47,736 nt of DNA, taken from the NCBI GenBank assembly GCA_021648025.1, contig JAKITO010000025.1, positions 1-47,736 on the forward strand. Reading direction: 5' to 3'. Positions within the stretch are counted from its first letter, which is position 1. Every line of letters begins with the position of its first letter. The notes under the pieces were generated by a model, which had not been told where the DNA came from, did not search any database, and saw nothing but the letters and a program-made list of their open reading frames with translations. The stretch is from Paracoccaceae bacterium. Its GTDB lineage: Bacteria; Pseudomonadota; Alphaproteobacteria; Rhodobacterales; Rhodobacteraceae. Below, piece by piece: positions 8,724-17,863 of the stretch. A program made the position numbers and the translations under genes.

Positions 8724-9227
8724 ATGAATATCTTAAGCAAGTTTTTGACAATTGGCGCATTGCTGGTGGTAAGCGCCTGTACCGGATCCAACGGGTTTGG
8801 CAACAATGGGCAGGGCGGCAGTGGCGGTGAGATCAGCGATGGGTCGGCGTCCGATCCGACGTCGATTGCATTCTTTCAGCAATCGGTCGGCGACCGGGTG
8901 GTATTTGTGGTTGATCAATCCAGCTTGACCGATGTGGCCCGTTCAATCCTTGGGGCACAGGCCGAATGGATGACAAGGAACCCGGACTATAACGCCATCA
9001 TCGAAGGCCACGCCGACGAACAGGGTACGCGCGAATATAACCTTGCCCTGGGTGCACGCCGGGCCAATGCGGCCCGCGAATACCTGGTGTCGCGCGGGGT
9101 TGCGGGTAGCCGCCTAAAGGTGGTCAGCTTTGGCAAGGAACGTCCGATCGAGATTTGCAGTGAAGAATCCTGCTATGCGAAGAACCGTCGGGCTGTTACA
9201 CTCTTGTCCAGCGATTTAACGGGGTAA
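8724..9227 (+). CDS. pal: Peptidoglycan-associated lipoprotein Pal
   Basis: A 167-residue outer-membrane lipoprotein. The lipobox VVSAC places the acylated Cys at residue 19. A Gly/Ser/Asn-rich linker follows, then an OmpA-like peptidoglycan-binding domain with IIEGHADEQGTREYNLALG and RRANAAREYL, the standard binding motif. Pal anchors the outer membrane to the cell wall and is the end effector of TolQRAB. A small hairpin (8649-8661) lies in the gap after tolB. cpoB follows 4 bases later. Confidence 0.95.
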   Translation: MNILSKFLTIGALLVVSACTGSNGFGNNGQGGSGGEISDGSASDPTSIAFFQQSVGDRVVFVVDQSSLTDVARSILGAQAEWMTRNPDYNAIIEGHADEQGTREYNLALGARRANAAREYLVSRGVAGSRLKVVSFGKERPIEICSEESCYAKNRRAVTLLSSDLTG

Positions 9228-9231
9228 AATC

Positions 9232-10068
9232 ATGCGCATCTTGGGTCTTGTTCTGGCGACGTTTGTCGGACTATCGCCAATGGTCGTGACGGCTCAGGAT
9301 GCTCAGACCCTGGCAGATATCCGCCAGGAACTGACGATACTGCATGTGGAAATGCAGAAACTGCGGCGCGAGTTGTCGACCACAGGCACCTCGAACCTGA
9401 TCCTTGGCGGCTCAAGCGTGTTGGAGCGGGTGGGCTCGATTGAAACCCAGCTTCAGCGTCTGACGGCCAGGACCGAACAGATGGATCACCGCATTGACCA
9501 AATTGTTACCGATGGCACCAACCGGATTGGTGATCTTGAATTTCGGCTGGTCGAGTTGGAAGGTGGCGATATCAGCGCGCTGGGCGAAACCACGACGCTG
9601 GGCGGTGGGGCGGCGGCCCCGGTGGGTGATGCCAACATAGCCCCACCTGATAGCGGTGAAACAGTCGATAGTGGCGAACAAATGGCCATCGGCGAAGAGG
9701 CGGATTTTCAACAGGCCAGCAAAGCCCTGGCAGATGGGGCCTATAAAAAAGCCGCGGACCTGTTCACCGAATTTGAATCCGCCTATCCCGGCAGCCCGTT
9801 GGCCGCCGAGGCCAACCTGAGCCGTGGCAAGGCGCTGGACGGGTTGGGCGACACCCGAGAGGCGGCGCGGGCCTATCTGGCCAGCTTTACCTCAGATGCA
9901 ACCGGCCCGGTGGCACCGGATTCACTTTTCCAACTGGGGGTGGCGCTTGGGCGGCTTGGGCAGACGGATCAGGCATGTGTGACTTTGGGCGAGGTCGGCG
10001 CCCGCTTTCCGGGCGCATTGGCGGCCAGTGATGCCAGAAAAGAAATGACGCGATTAGGATGCTCTTGA
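9232..10068 (+). CDS. cpoB: Cell division coordinator CpoB (YbgF)
   Basis: A 278-residue periplasmic protein. A signal peptide (cleavage near residue 22) is followed by an N-terminal coiled coil (IRQELTILHVEMQKLRREL and IETQLQRLTARTEQMDHRI). A Gly/Ala-rich linker and C-terminal tetratricopeptide repeats from about residue 155 (FQQASKALADGAYKKAADLF) complete it. CpoB links outer-membrane constriction by Tol-Pal to septal peptidoglycan synthesis. It is encoded directly after pal, as is usual, and its end overlaps the tilS start by 10 bases. Confidence 0.92.
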   Translation: MRILGLVLATFVGLSPMVVTAQDAQTLADIRQELTILHVEMQKLRRELSTTGTSNLILGGSSVLERVGSIETQLQRLTARTEQMDHRIDQIVTDGTNRIGDLEFRLVELEGGDISALGETTTLGGGAAAPVGDANIAPPDSGETVDSGEQMAIGEEADFQQASKALADGAYKKAADLFTEFESAYPGSPLAAEANLSRGKALDGLGDTREAARAYLASFTSDATGPVAPDSLFQLGVALGRLGQTDQACVTLGEVGARFPGALAASDARKEMTRLGCS

Positions 10069-11315
10069 AACCGGATATGGACATTTTGGCGCAGGTTCGC
10101 GCAAAATTTCACGCATCCATTCCAACAAAACTGGGCATTGCCGTGTCGGGCGGCGGCGATTCTACCGCGTTAATGCACATTCTTGCGAATTGTTTTGAGC
10201 CGGGCCAGGTCGAATTATCTGTCGCAACCGTTGATCACGGGTTGCGCAGCCAATCATCTGACGAGTCGCGCGACGTTGCGGCCCAGGCGGCGTCCCTGGG
10301 CATTGCCCACCAGACCCTGAGATGGGAAGGCTGGGACGGCACCGGAAATCTGTCGGATCAGGCGCGTCGGGCGCGGTATCGGCTGTTGTCGGAATGGGCC
10401 AAATCACAGTCCATCGCGATGATTGCGGTGGGTCATACGGCGGATGATCAGGCCGAAACCGTGATGATGCGACTGATCCGCGCGGCAGGTGTGACGGGCC
10501 TTTCGGCGATGCCGGTACGGCGCACCCTGCATGGGATCACAATATTTCGGCCTTTGCTGGATATATCCCGCGATGAATTGCGCGACTTTTTGCGCCTGAA
10601 CAAAATTACCTGGTTCGACGACCCTTCAAATGATGACGAACGCTTTGACCGGATCAAAGTACGTCGCGCGCTTGAAGCGCTGGCACCCTTGGGCCTGACC
10701 TCACAGGCATTGTCCCAAGTGGCGCAAAACATGGCCCAGGCCCGCGAGGCGTTGGATTGGTACAGTTTTCTGGCGGCCCGCGATTTGGTGACAATTGTTG
10801 GCGGCAATGTGGTTTTGTGCCTGCGCAAGTTCCGCACTTTGCCCGACGAGGTGGCCCGGCGGCTGTTCATGCAGGCCATGATGTGGATCAGCGGGGCTGA
10901 ATACCCACCCCGCCGCGCGCCCTTGCTTGATGCGTTGAACAAGGTGCGCCAAGGTGACCCGGCCACCCTAAGCGGTTGCCGGGTGGTGCGACAGGCCCGC
11001 AGCATCTGGATTTGTCGCGAGCATAACGCGGTCCGGCGTAAACATGTGGTCTGCGGCGAGGTTTGGGATGGCCGGTGGCAGCTTTCCGGGGGTGATGCTG
11101 CGGGCTGCGAAGTGCGCCCCTTGGGCGAGCAGGGCCTGAGGATGAACCCGAACTGGCGCGATATTGGCTCTCCAAACGCGGCCTTGATGGCCTCGCCATC
11201 GGTTTGGCGCGGCGACGATCTGGTGGCGGCCCCCCTGGCTGGAATGGCCAATGGCTGGACCGCAGAACTGGTCGGCGGAGAAGAAGAATTCTATGCGTCG
11301 CTTTTATCGCATTGA
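10059..11315 (+). CDS. tilS: tRNA(Ile)-lysidine synthase TilS
   Basis: A 418-residue cytoplasmic enzyme that attaches lysine to C34 of the tRNA-Ile with anticodon CAU, so that it reads AUA. The ATP-pyrophosphatase P-loop SGGGDS is at residues 30-35. VDHGLR, GHTADDQAETVMMRLIR and the R-R-T-x-x-G-I-x-x-x-R-P-L-L core follow. A second start at 10077 is possible; neither start has a strong Shine-Dalgarno, and the overlap with cpoB suggests coupled translation. ftsH comes next, the same tilS-ftsH order seen in many alphaproteobacteria. Confidence 0.93.
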   Translation: MLLKPDMDILAQVRAKFHASIPTKLGIAVSGGGDSTALMHILANCFEPGQVELSVATVDHGLRSQSSDESRDVAAQAASLGIAHQTLRWEGWDGTGNLSDQARRARYRLLSEWAKSQSIAMIAVGHTADDQAETVMMRLIRAAGVTGLSAMPVRRTLHGITIFRPLLDISRDELRDFLRLNKITWFDDPSNDDERFDRIKVRRALEALAPLGLTSQALSQVAQNMAQAREALDWYSFLAARDLVTIVGGNVVLCLRKFRTLPDEVARRLFMQAMMWISGAEYPPRRAPLLDALNKVRQGDPATLSGCRVVRQARSIWICREHNAVRRKHVVCGEVWDGRWQLSGGDAAGCEVRPLGEQGLRMNPNWRDIGSPNAALMASPSVWRGDDLVAAPLAGMANGWTAELVGGEEEFYASLLSH

Positions 11316-11390
11316 ACATAGTGAAATCATCTCTATTTTATAAGTCTGGCAGGCTGGTCCCCCACAGCCGCACATCTAGGAGAATTGTTT

Positions 11391-13313
11391 TTGGGCAACG
11401 CACGTAATATCGCCTTTTGGGTCGTTTTGTTTTTGTTGATCATGGCGCTGTTCAAAATGTTCAGCGGACCGGGCAGCACCATGCAAAGCCGTGAAATCAC
11501 CTATTCGGATTTTGTCAATTCGGTCAGGGGCGGCGAAGTTTCACAGGTCACCCTGGACGGAGAGCAGGTTCGCTTTCGCGGCTCGGACGGCCAGGACTAT
11601 GTCACAACCAAGCCGGAAGATGCTGGAATCACAGCGCTTTTGATTGACAATGATGTGGCTATGCGGGTCGAAAAGCAGGAACAGTCGGTGCTTCAATCGT
11701 TTCTGATCACCCTGTTGCCGTTCCTGTTGCTGATCGGCGTCTGGGTCTATTTTATGAACCGTATGCAAGGTGGAGGCAAAGGCGGGGCGATGGGTTTCGG
11801 TAAATCCAAGGCCAAGTTGCTGACCGAGAAACAAGGTCGCGTCACCTTTGACGATGTGGCCGGCATCGACGAGGCCAAGGAAGAGCTGGAAGAGATCGTC
11901 GAATTTCTGCGCAATCCGCAGAAATTCAGCCGTTTGGGCGGAAAAATTCCTAAAGGTGCTTTGCTGGTTGGCCCTCCGGGCACTGGTAAGACGCTTTTGG
12001 CCCGCGCCATTGCCGGGGAGGCGGGTGTTCCGTTCTTTTCGATCTCGGGGTCGGACTTTGTCGAGATGTTTGTCGGCGTGGGCGCGAGCCGGGTGCGTGA
12101 CATGTTCGAGCAGGCCAAGAAAAATGCGCCCTGCATCGTGTTTATCGACGAAATTGACGCCGTGGGCCGTCATCGTGGTGCCGGTTACGGCGGTGGTAAT
12201 GATGAACGTGAACAGACGCTGAACCAGTTGCTGGTGGAAATGGACGGGTTTGAAACCAACGAAGGGGTGATCATTCTGGCCGCCACCAACCGCAAGGACG
12301 TGCTGGACCCGGCGTTGCTGCGCCCGGGTCGGTTTGACCGCGAGGTTCAGGTGGCCAATCCCGACATCAAAGGTCGTGAGAAAATTCTGGGCGTGCATGC
12401 CCGCAAAACCCCGCTGGGCCCGGATGTGGACCTGCGTATCATTGCCCGTGGCACCCCGGGGTTCTCGGGGGCTGATCTGGCCAATCTGGTGAACGAAGCG
12501 GCGTTGATGGCGGCGCGATTCGGACGACGTTTTGTGACGATGATCGACTATGAACAGGCCAAGGACAAGGTGATGATGGGGCCGGAACGCCGGTCCATGG
12601 TTCTGACCCAGGAACAAAAGGAACACACCGCCTATCACGAAGCTGGCCATGCGGTTGTTGGTATGGCGCTTGAAAAATGTGATCCGGTCTATAAGGCGAC
12701 GATCATTCCACGCGGCTCTGCGCTGGGCATGGTGGTATCCTTGCCCGAAGTTGATCAGCTGTCGATGCACCGGGACCAATGCGAACAACGCCTGGCGATG
12801 ACCATGGCGGGCAAGGCGGCCGAAGTCCTGAAATGGGGCGAAGATACTGTGTCCAACGGTCCGGCCGGGGATATCCAACAGGCCAGCGGGCTGGCCCGCG
12901 CCATGGTGATGCAATGGGGTATGTCGACCAAAGTTGGCAATATCGACTATCGCGAGGCCGCGGCAGGCTATAGCCCCAATGGCGGCGCAGGTGGGTTTTC
13001 CGTATCGGCGGCGACCAAAGAGCTGATCGAAACTGAAGTGAAGCGGTTCATTGATGAAGGCTATGAGACGGCCCACAAAATCCTTAGTAAAAAGAAAAAG
13101 GAATTTGAGCGGTTGGCGCAAGGCCTGTTGGAATATGAAACCCTGACCGGCGAAGAGATTGAACGCGTCATGCGTGGCGAATCGCCCTATGTGGATGATG
13201 ACGAGGACGACACGCCAGACGAAGGCAACGCGCCCAGCGTCACGTCAGTTCCCAAAACCAAACCCAGGAAACCGCAGTCCGATGGCGGAATGGAGCCGGA
13301 ACCTGCGGGGTGA
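11391..13313 (+). CDS. ftsH: ATP-dependent zinc metalloprotease FtsH
   Basis: A 640-residue membrane-anchored AAA+ protease that degrades misfolded membrane proteins and regulators. The TTG at 11391 is chosen over the in-frame TTG at 11385 because AGGAG (11378-11382) is 8 bases from it and because [10 protein letters not shown] is the usual start in this group. Two membrane helices (about 6-23 and 104-123) flank a periplasmic domain. Walker A GPPGTGKT is near residue 194, Walker B is [11 protein letters not shown], and the zinc site HEAGH is at about 416. The C-terminus is acidic and proline-rich. Confidence 0.96.
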   Translation: MGNARNIAFWVVLFLLIMALFKMFSGPGSTMQSREITYSDFVNSVRGGEVSQVTLDGEQVRFRGSDGQDYVTTKPEDAGITALLIDNDVAMRVEKQEQSVLQSFLITLLPFLLLIGVWVYFMNRMQGGGKGGAMGFGKSKAKLLTEKQGRVTFDDVAGIDEAKEELEEIVEFLRNPQKFSRLGGKIPKGALLVGPPGTGKTLLARAIAGEAGVPFFSISGSDFVEMFVGVGASRVRDMFEQAKKNAPCIVFIDEIDAVGRHRGAGYGGGNDEREQTLNQLLVEMDGFETNEGVIILAATNRKDVLDPALLRPGRFDREVQVANPDIKGREKILGVHARKTPLGPDVDLRIIARGTPGFSGADLANLVNEAALMAARFGRRFVTMIDYEQAKDKVMMGPERRSMVLTQEQKEHTAYHEAGHAVVGMALEKCDPVYKATIIPRGSALGMVVSLPEVDQLSMHRDQCEQRLAMTMAGKAAEVLKWGEDTVSNGPAGDIQQASGLARAMVMQWGMSTKVGNIDYREAAAGYSPNGGAGGFSVSAATKELIETEVKRFIDEGYETAHKILSKKKKEFERLAQGLLEYETLTGEEIERVMRGESPYVDDDEDDTPDEGNAPSVTSVPKTKPRKPQSDGGMEPEPAG

Positions 13314-13374
13314 TCGTTCTTGGCACCGGTTCTTATGCAAAAACCCTGTTCCGCGTTAAACCGGAGGGTGGAAT

Positions 13375-13950
13375 ATGCCGACGCTGATAGCGTCCGGGTT
13401 CCAGGGCCAAGTGGTCTGGTTGGGGCATGTCCCGGCGGGCGGGTCCTTGCGGGCCGGTGCCGTTGAACAACTTGACCTGGGATATGAAGGCGTCGCCGGT
13501 GGGCGGCACGAAGGCGTCAACCGGGGGGCATGTCTCCGGGTTAAAAACCTTTACCCGACCGGCACCCAAATCCGCAATGTCCGGCAATTGACCATCCTTT
13601 CGGCCGAGGAACTGGACGCAACAGCGAAAGGTATGGGGCTGGAGCAGCTTGATCCTGAATTCCTGGGTGTGTCGATAGTGCTGCGCGGCATCCCCGATTT
13701 CACCCACATCCCGCCTTCGGCGCGCCTGCAAGGTCCGTCGGGGGTGACCGTGACTGTCGACATGGAAAATCGCCCCTGCGTTCTGCCGGGTCGCGAGATT
13801 GAAGGCGAACAACCCGGATATGGTGCCGCCTTCAAACCCGCGGCTGCAAACCGGCGCGGCGTAACTGCCTGGGTTGAACGGCCCGGTAAGGTGTCGATTG
13901 GTGACCAGCTTGTGCTGTTTATTCCCGATCAACCCGCCTGGCGGCCCTGA
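13375..13950 (+). CDS. MOSC domain-containing protein
   Basis: A 191-residue protein of the MOSC family (molybdenum cofactor sulfurase C-terminal-like), a beta-rich domain thought to handle sulfur or the molybdenum cofactor. Visible features are GGRHEGVNRGACLRVKNLYP near the start and GPSGVTVTVDMENRPCVLPG, with a conserved-looking Cys in RPCVLPG. A Shine-Dalgarno CGGAGGG precedes the ATG. It starts 61 bases after ftsH in the same direction. The domain assignment is from overall pattern; the substrate is unknown. Confidence 0.75.
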   Translation: MPTLIASGFQGQVVWLGHVPAGGSLRAGAVEQLDLGYEGVAGGRHEGVNRGACLRVKNLYPTGTQIRNVRQLTILSAEELDATAKGMGLEQLDPEFLGVSIVLRGIPDFTHIPPSARLQGPSGVTVTVDMENRPCVLPGREIEGEQPGYGAAFKPAAANRRGVTAWVERPGKVSIGDQLVLFIPDQPAWRP

Positions 13951-13975
13951 ACCTGTTTCCGATCCGAAACCATGC

Positions 13976-14012
13976 GCGACATATTCGCCGTTTCAAGGGT
14001 TGAATATGTCGC
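13976..14012 (+). promoter_or_regulatory. Perfect 11-bp dyad in the fhs leader
   Basis: GCGACATATTC (13976-13986) and GAATATGTCGC (14002-14012) are exact reverse complements separated by 15 bases. The dyad starts 26 bases after the MOSC stop and ends 88 bases before the fhs ATG. There is no T tract after it. It could fold as a leader RNA stem controlling fhs, or be an operator. Which of these applies is not decided by the sequence. Confidence 0.6.
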
Positions 14013-14100
14013 AATCCTGCCTTCCAATGCGCCAGCAAATAGATATGGCTGACAATGGGCTGGCCGGGTTTGGTGTCAGGGAATTTAGCAGGATGGACTC

Positions 14101-15777
14101 ATGAGCTTTAAAAGCGATATCGAAATTGCCCGGGCGGCGAACAAGAAGCACATACAAGAAATTGGGGCCACGCTGGGCATCCCATCGGAGCATTTGTTGC
14201 CCTATGGCCATGACAAGGCCAAGGTCAGCCAGGAATTCATCAATTCGCAGAAGGGTGAAAAGGACGGCAAGCTGATCCTGGTCACGGCGATCAACCCGAC
14301 CCCGGCGGGCGAAGGCAAGACCACAACCACCGTTGGTCTTGGCGATGGTCTGAACCGGATCGGCAAAAAGACCGCGATTTGTATTCGCGAGGCGTCGCTT
14401 GGGCCGTGCTTTGGTATGAAAGGCGGGGCTGCGGGGGGCGGCATGGCGCAAGTGGTGCCGATGGAGGAAATGAACCTGCATTTCACCGGTGATTTCCATG
14501 CCATTACTTCGGCGCATAACCTGCTGTCGGCGATGATTGATAATCACATCTATTGGGGCAACGCGCTTGAGATTGACGAGCGCCGGATTGTCTGGCGTCG
14601 GGTCATGGACATGAACGATCGCGCCTTGCGCGATACGGTGGTGTCCCTGGGCGGTGTTGCCAACGGGTTCCCGCGTCAGACCGGGTTTGACATTACTGTG
14701 GCCTCCGAAGTCATGGCGATCCTGTGCCTGGCCAATGATCTGGTCGATCTGCAAAAGCGTCTGGGCGACATCATCGTCGCCTATACTCGCGAACGCAAAG
14801 CAATTTATGCCCGTGATATTCAGGCTGACGGGGCGATGACCGTCCTGCTCAAGGATGCGATGCAGCCCAATCTGGTGCAGACGTTGGAAAATAACCCGGC
14901 CTTTGTGCACGGCGGGCCGTTTGCCAACATCGCCCATGGCTGCAATTCGGTGACCTCGACCAAGCTGGCTCTGAAGCTGGCCGATTACGTGGTGACCGAG
15001 GCCGGGTTTGGCGCCGACCTTGGGGCCGAAAAGTTCATGAACATCAAATGCCGCAAGGCGGGCATTTCGCCGGCTGTTGTGGTGCTGGTGGCCACCGTGC
15101 GGGCGATGAAGATGAACGGCGGCGTGGCCAAGGCAGATTTGGGGGGGGAAAACGTGGCGGCGGTGGCCGATGGGTGCCCTAACCTCGCGCGCCACATTGG
15201 TAACCTCAAATCGTTCGGGGTGCCGGTGGTTGTGGCGATCAACCACTTTGTCACCGACACCGACGCCGAAGTATCAGTGATCCGCGACAGTGCCGCCGCC
15301 GAAGGCGCCGAGGCGATCCTGTGCCGCCATTGGGAGCTGGGCAGCGAGGGCACGGTTGACTTGGCGACCCGCGTGGCCGAATTGGCCGATGCGGATGTGG
15401 CCCAGTTTGCGCCTTTGTATCGCGACGATATCAGCTTGTTCGAAAAGATCGAAACCATCGCCAAGCGGATTTACCATGCTGACGACGTCATCGCCGATAA
15501 CAAAATCCGCGACCAGCTGCGGCTGTGGGAGGATGCGGGTTTTGGCCATCTGCCGGTCTGCATGGCCAAAACCCAGTACTCTTTCTCGACCGACCCGACG
15601 TTGCGCGGCGCACCAACCGGCCATTCGGTGCCGGTCCGCGAGGTGCGCCTGTCGGCAGGGGCTGGGTTCATCGTGGTGATCTGCGGCGAAATCATGACCA
15701 TGCCGGGCCTGCCCCGGGTGCCTGCCGCCATGTCGATTGGCATGAACGATGCAGGCGAGGTCGAAGGGCTGTTCTAA
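14101..15777 (+). CDS. fhs: Formate-tetrahydrofolate ligase
   Basis: A 558-residue cytoplasmic enzyme, full family length, that makes 10-formyl-THF from formate, THF and ATP. The ATP-binding [11 protein letters not shown] lies at residues 67-77. [37 protein letters not shown] and the C-terminal [20 protein letters not shown] are family hallmarks. The downstream folD gene converts the product to methylene-THF, so the two genes form a one-carbon interconversion module, used in this group for formate assimilation and for oxidation of methyl groups. Confidence 0.97.
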   Translation: MSFKSDIEIARAANKKHIQEIGATLGIPSEHLLPYGHDKAKVSQEFINSQKGEKDGKLILVTAINPTPAGEGKTTTTVGLGDGLNRIGKKTAICIREASLGPCFGMKGGAAGGGMAQVVPMEEMNLHFTGDFHAITSAHNLLSAMIDNHIYWGNALEIDERRIVWRRVMDMNDRALRDTVVSLGGVANGFPRQTGFDITVASEVMAILCLANDLVDLQKRLGDIIVAYTRERKAIYARDIQADGAMTVLLKDAMQPNLVQTLENNPAFVHGGPFANIAHGCNSVTSTKLALKLADYVVTEAGFGADLGAEKFMNIKCRKAGISPAVVVLVATVRAMKMNGGVAKADLGGENVAAVADGCPNLARHIGNLKSFGVPVVVAINHFVTDTDAEVSVIRDSAAAEGAEAILCRHWELGSEGTVDLATRVAELADADVAQFAPLYRDDISLFEKIETIAKRIYHADDVIADNKIRDQLRLWEDAGFGHLPVCMAKTQYSFSTDPTLRGAPTGHSVPVREVRLSAGAGFIVVICGEIMTMPGLPRVPAAMSIGMNDAGEVEGLF

Positions 15778-15781
15778 CGGG

Positions 15782-15837
15782 CGGCGGGGGTGAACCCCGC
15801 CCTGCCCACAAATCCTAGGGCGGGGTTCACCCCGCCG
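15782..15837 (+). repeat. Large hairpin between fhs and folD
   Basis: The 17-base arms at 15787-15803 and 15817-15833 are exact reverse complements. With one bulged G at 15786 the stem extends to 21 bp (15782-15837). Each arm also contains an inner palindrome around GGGGTGAACCCC. The stem starts 4 bases after the fhs stop and ends just before the folD Shine-Dalgarno (CAGGAG). There is no T tract. It may slow or partly end transcription, protect the fhs mRNA, or belong to a dispersed palindrome family. Confidence 0.8.
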
Positions 15838-15854
15838 TTGCTTCAGGAGAAAGC

Positions 15855-16757
15855 ATGACCGCAACAATCATCGACGGCAAAGCCTTTGCCGCAACCGTCC
15901 GGGCCAAAGTGGCCGCCCATGTCACCACCATCAAGGACACGCACGCCATAACCCCGGGCCTGGCCGTGGTTCTGGTGGGCGAAGACCCGGCCAGCCAGGT
16001 CTATGTACGGTCCAAAGGCAAGATGACCGTCGAGGTGGGGATGAATTCCTATGAACACAAGCTTGACGTTGACACATCCGAGGCCGACTTGCTGGCGCTG
16101 ATTGACCGTCTGAACAGTGATGGAAAAGTCCATGGCATTCTGGTGCAACTGCCCCTTCCGGGCCACATAAACGAAAATCTGGTGATCAATTCCATTGATC
16201 CGGCCAAAGACGTGGACGGGTTCCACATCTCGAATGTCGGCCTTCTGGGAACTGGTCAGAAAAGCATGGTGCCCTGCACACCTTTGGGCAGCCTGATGAT
16301 GCTGCGTGATCACCACGGCTCGCTCAGCGGTTTGAACGCCGTGGTTATAGGGCGCTCTAACATTGTCGGTAAACCTATGGCGCAACTGCTGCTTGGCGAC
16401 AGCTGTACCGTCACTATCGCCCATTCCCGAACCCACGATCTTGCCGATGTGGTGCGCCGCGCAGACATTGTTGTCGCCGCCGTGGGCCGCCCCGAAATGG
16501 TGCCGGGGGGGTGGATCAAACCGGGTGCCACGGTGGTTGATGTTGGCATCAACCGCATTGACGCACCGGAAAAAGGGGCCGGCAAAACCCGCCTGGTTGG
16601 CGATGTGGATTTCGCCAGTGTGTCCCAGGTGGCGGGTGCCATCACCCCGGTTCCCGGCGGTGTCGGTCCAATGACCATCGCCTGCCTTCTGGCCAATACA
16701 CTGACCGCTTGTTGTCGTGCCAAATCCCTGCCGGAACCCGAAGGTCTGACCGCCTGA
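15855..16757 (+). CDS. folD: Methylene-THF dehydrogenase / methenyl-THF cyclohydrolase FolD
   Basis: A 300-residue bifunctional cytoplasmic enzyme. The catalytic region [14 protein letters not shown] (residues 50-63) holds the conserved lysines 54 and 56. DVDGFH, PCTPLG and the Rossmann signature GRSNIVGKP (about 165-173) follow, and near the end comes [15 protein letters not shown]. It interconverts methylene-, methenyl- and 10-formyl-THF using NADP. The strong CAGGAG before the ATG gives it its own good ribosome entry downstream of the fhs-folD hairpin. Confidence 0.97.
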   Translation: MTATIIDGKAFAATVRAKVAAHVTTIKDTHAITPGLAVVLVGEDPASQVYVRSKGKMTVEVGMNSYEHKLDVDTSEADLLALIDRLNSDGKVHGILVQLPLPGHINENLVINSIDPAKDVDGFHISNVGLLGTGQKSMVPCTPLGSLMMLRDHHGSLSGLNAVVIGRSNIVGKPMAQLLLGDSCTVTIAHSRTHDLADVVRRADIVVAAVGRPEMVPGGWIKPGATVVDVGINRIDAPEKGAGKTRLVGDVDFASVSQVAGAITPVPGGVGPMTIACLLANTLTACCRAKSLPEPEGLTA

Positions 16758-16770
16758 AGTAGCCTGCGAG

Positions 16771-16790
16771 AAAAGCCCTTTTCAGGGCTT
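16771..16790 (-). terminator. Terminator-like hairpin between folD and the pdeM-like gene
   Basis: AAGCCCT (16773-16779) and AGGGCTT (16784-16790) form a perfect 7-bp stem. Read on the minus strand the loop is GAAA and the stem runs into TTTT, giving a short intrinsic terminator for the minus-strand gene ending at 16804. It lies between convergent genes and may also slow transcription leaving folD. Confidence 0.5.
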
Positions 16791-16803
16791 GCCGAGCGAC
16801 CCC

Positions 16804-17467
16804 CTACCGTGGCATCGCAATCGCGTTCGGCTTGCGACCGGTCAGAATGGCAATCGCGTCCTTGCGCATCACCTTGGTCAAAACCTCGTCATGACTGCGT
16901 AATCCGCCGGTATAGGTCCCATAAGAAGGTAATATCACCCGGTAGCTATCCGCCAGAAAGGCCGGTCTGGAAATGGTCCGCCCCTTGGTTTTCACGCTTG
17001 CTTTAGGGTGATAATGCCCCGAGACTTCGCCACTGGCCCCTTCTCGGGCGATATGGCAAAAACTGAGCGGAGCAAGCTGCAATTCCGCCAGATGCGTACC
17101 GCTGATCTCGGCTGGGCCGGGATCGTGATTGCCCTCAATCCAGACCCAGCGCCGCCCGGCCTGCAATCTGGAAATCCACAAGCGTTCCGATTCCGGCAAG
17201 GCCTGCGCAGCACTCAGATCATCAAAACTATCGCCGAGGCAGACGACAATGGCCGCCTGGGTTATCGCCAGATCAGCCGCCAGCCGGTTCAGGGTATCGC
17301 GGGTGTCATACGGCGCCAGGGCAGAGCCGCCATGCCGGGCAATCCAGTCGGATTTACCCGGATGCAGGTCTGAGACGCAAAAAATGTCGCTGATCCGGCC
17401 ACCATAACGCGCCCGATCCAAGTGCGGTCAGAGAAACCCCCGCCAAAATGAACTGATACCCATCCAT
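16804..17467 (-). pseudogene. pdeM: Ligase-associated DNA damage response endonuclease PdeM, frameshifted
   Basis: The main frame (down from 17421) has the metallophosphoesterase motifs SDLHPGK, GDSFDD, GNHDPG and GHYHP. It lacks the normal N-terminus. That N-terminus is present one frame over, from an ATG at 17467: YQFILAGVSLTALGSGALWW, then PDQRHF. The two join exactly if one T is removed from the six-T run (plus-strand A6 at 17379-17384), giving QRHFCVSDLH. So either the gene is inactivated by a +1 slip, the tract is slippery or phase-variable, or this is a base-calling error. No partner ligase or helicase gene lies nearby. An earlier in-frame ATG at 17485 is possible. Confidence 0.85.
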
Positions 17468-17516
17468 GCCATGTTGCTCAAACATTGCCTGCAAAAACGC
17501 AAGGGAAATCGGCGGC

Positions 17517-17675
17517 TTAGGCGATCCCTGCCGCTTGCATCAAATTTGCAGCGGCCTCGGCCAGCAACCGTTCCTCTGCCGCACCCGCCACCGGCACCTT
17601 GCCTCGATCCGCCACGCTTTGGCATGTCCTGCTGGTGCGGGTGGTCGGAGAGGGGGTGGGGAGAGAAGTCGTCAT
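17517..17675 (-). CDS. Possible small hypothetical protein
   Basis: A 52-codon frame upstream of the pdeM-like gene, with a Thr/Pro/Ser-rich start and a helical end (AAEERLLAEAAANLMQAAGI). A GTG 60 bases further upstream (17735) would lengthen it to 72 codons. Neither start has a clear Shine-Dalgarno, and no family is recognised. It could be non-coding. Confidence 0.2.
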   Translation of the reverse strand: MTTSLPTPSPTTRTSRTCQSVADRGKVPVAGAAEERLLAEAAANLMQAAGIA

Positions 17676-17773
17676 GCAAGCGAAGTTAACGCGAACTGAG
17701 CCGATGGCGAGTGGTTTTTGGCGGTTTTGTACCACGCAAAAACTCCGGTTTGACCGTTTTGTACATCGCCTTC

Positions 17774-17806
17774 AGCGTTTCGCGTCCAATTCGAACGCGA
17801 AACGCT
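17774..17806. repeat. Perfect 12-bp inverted repeat downstream of the ACT-domain gene
   Basis: AGCGTTTCGCGT (17774-17785) and ACGCGAAACGCT (17795-17806) are exact reverse complements around a 9-base loop. It lies 57 bases past the stop of the minus-strand ACT-domain gene. There is no T run on the minus strand; on the plus strand TTAAC follows. Two copies of GTTTTGTAC lie just before it (about 17724 and 17756). The rest of 17676-17863 holds no supported gene. Confidence 0.55.
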
Positions 17807-17863
17807 TTAACAGATCGAATGCCAAAGTTTGGTGAGAGTGCAAGTAGGGCGAATGATGTCGAT

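Noticed and set aside
11541-13121. 526-codon frame antisense to ftsH
   Set aside because: It is a shadow of the strongly conserved FtsH coding frame in GC-rich DNA; its residues are rich in His, Arg and Gln without any motif.
13993-15246. 417-codon frame antisense to fhs
   Set aside because: Shadow of the formate-THF ligase gene; the sense strand carries all family motifs.
17428-17679. 83-codon minus-strand frame ending at the pdeM N-terminus
   Set aside because: Low-complexity Gly/Arg residues; another frame in the same stretch encodes the start of PdeM.
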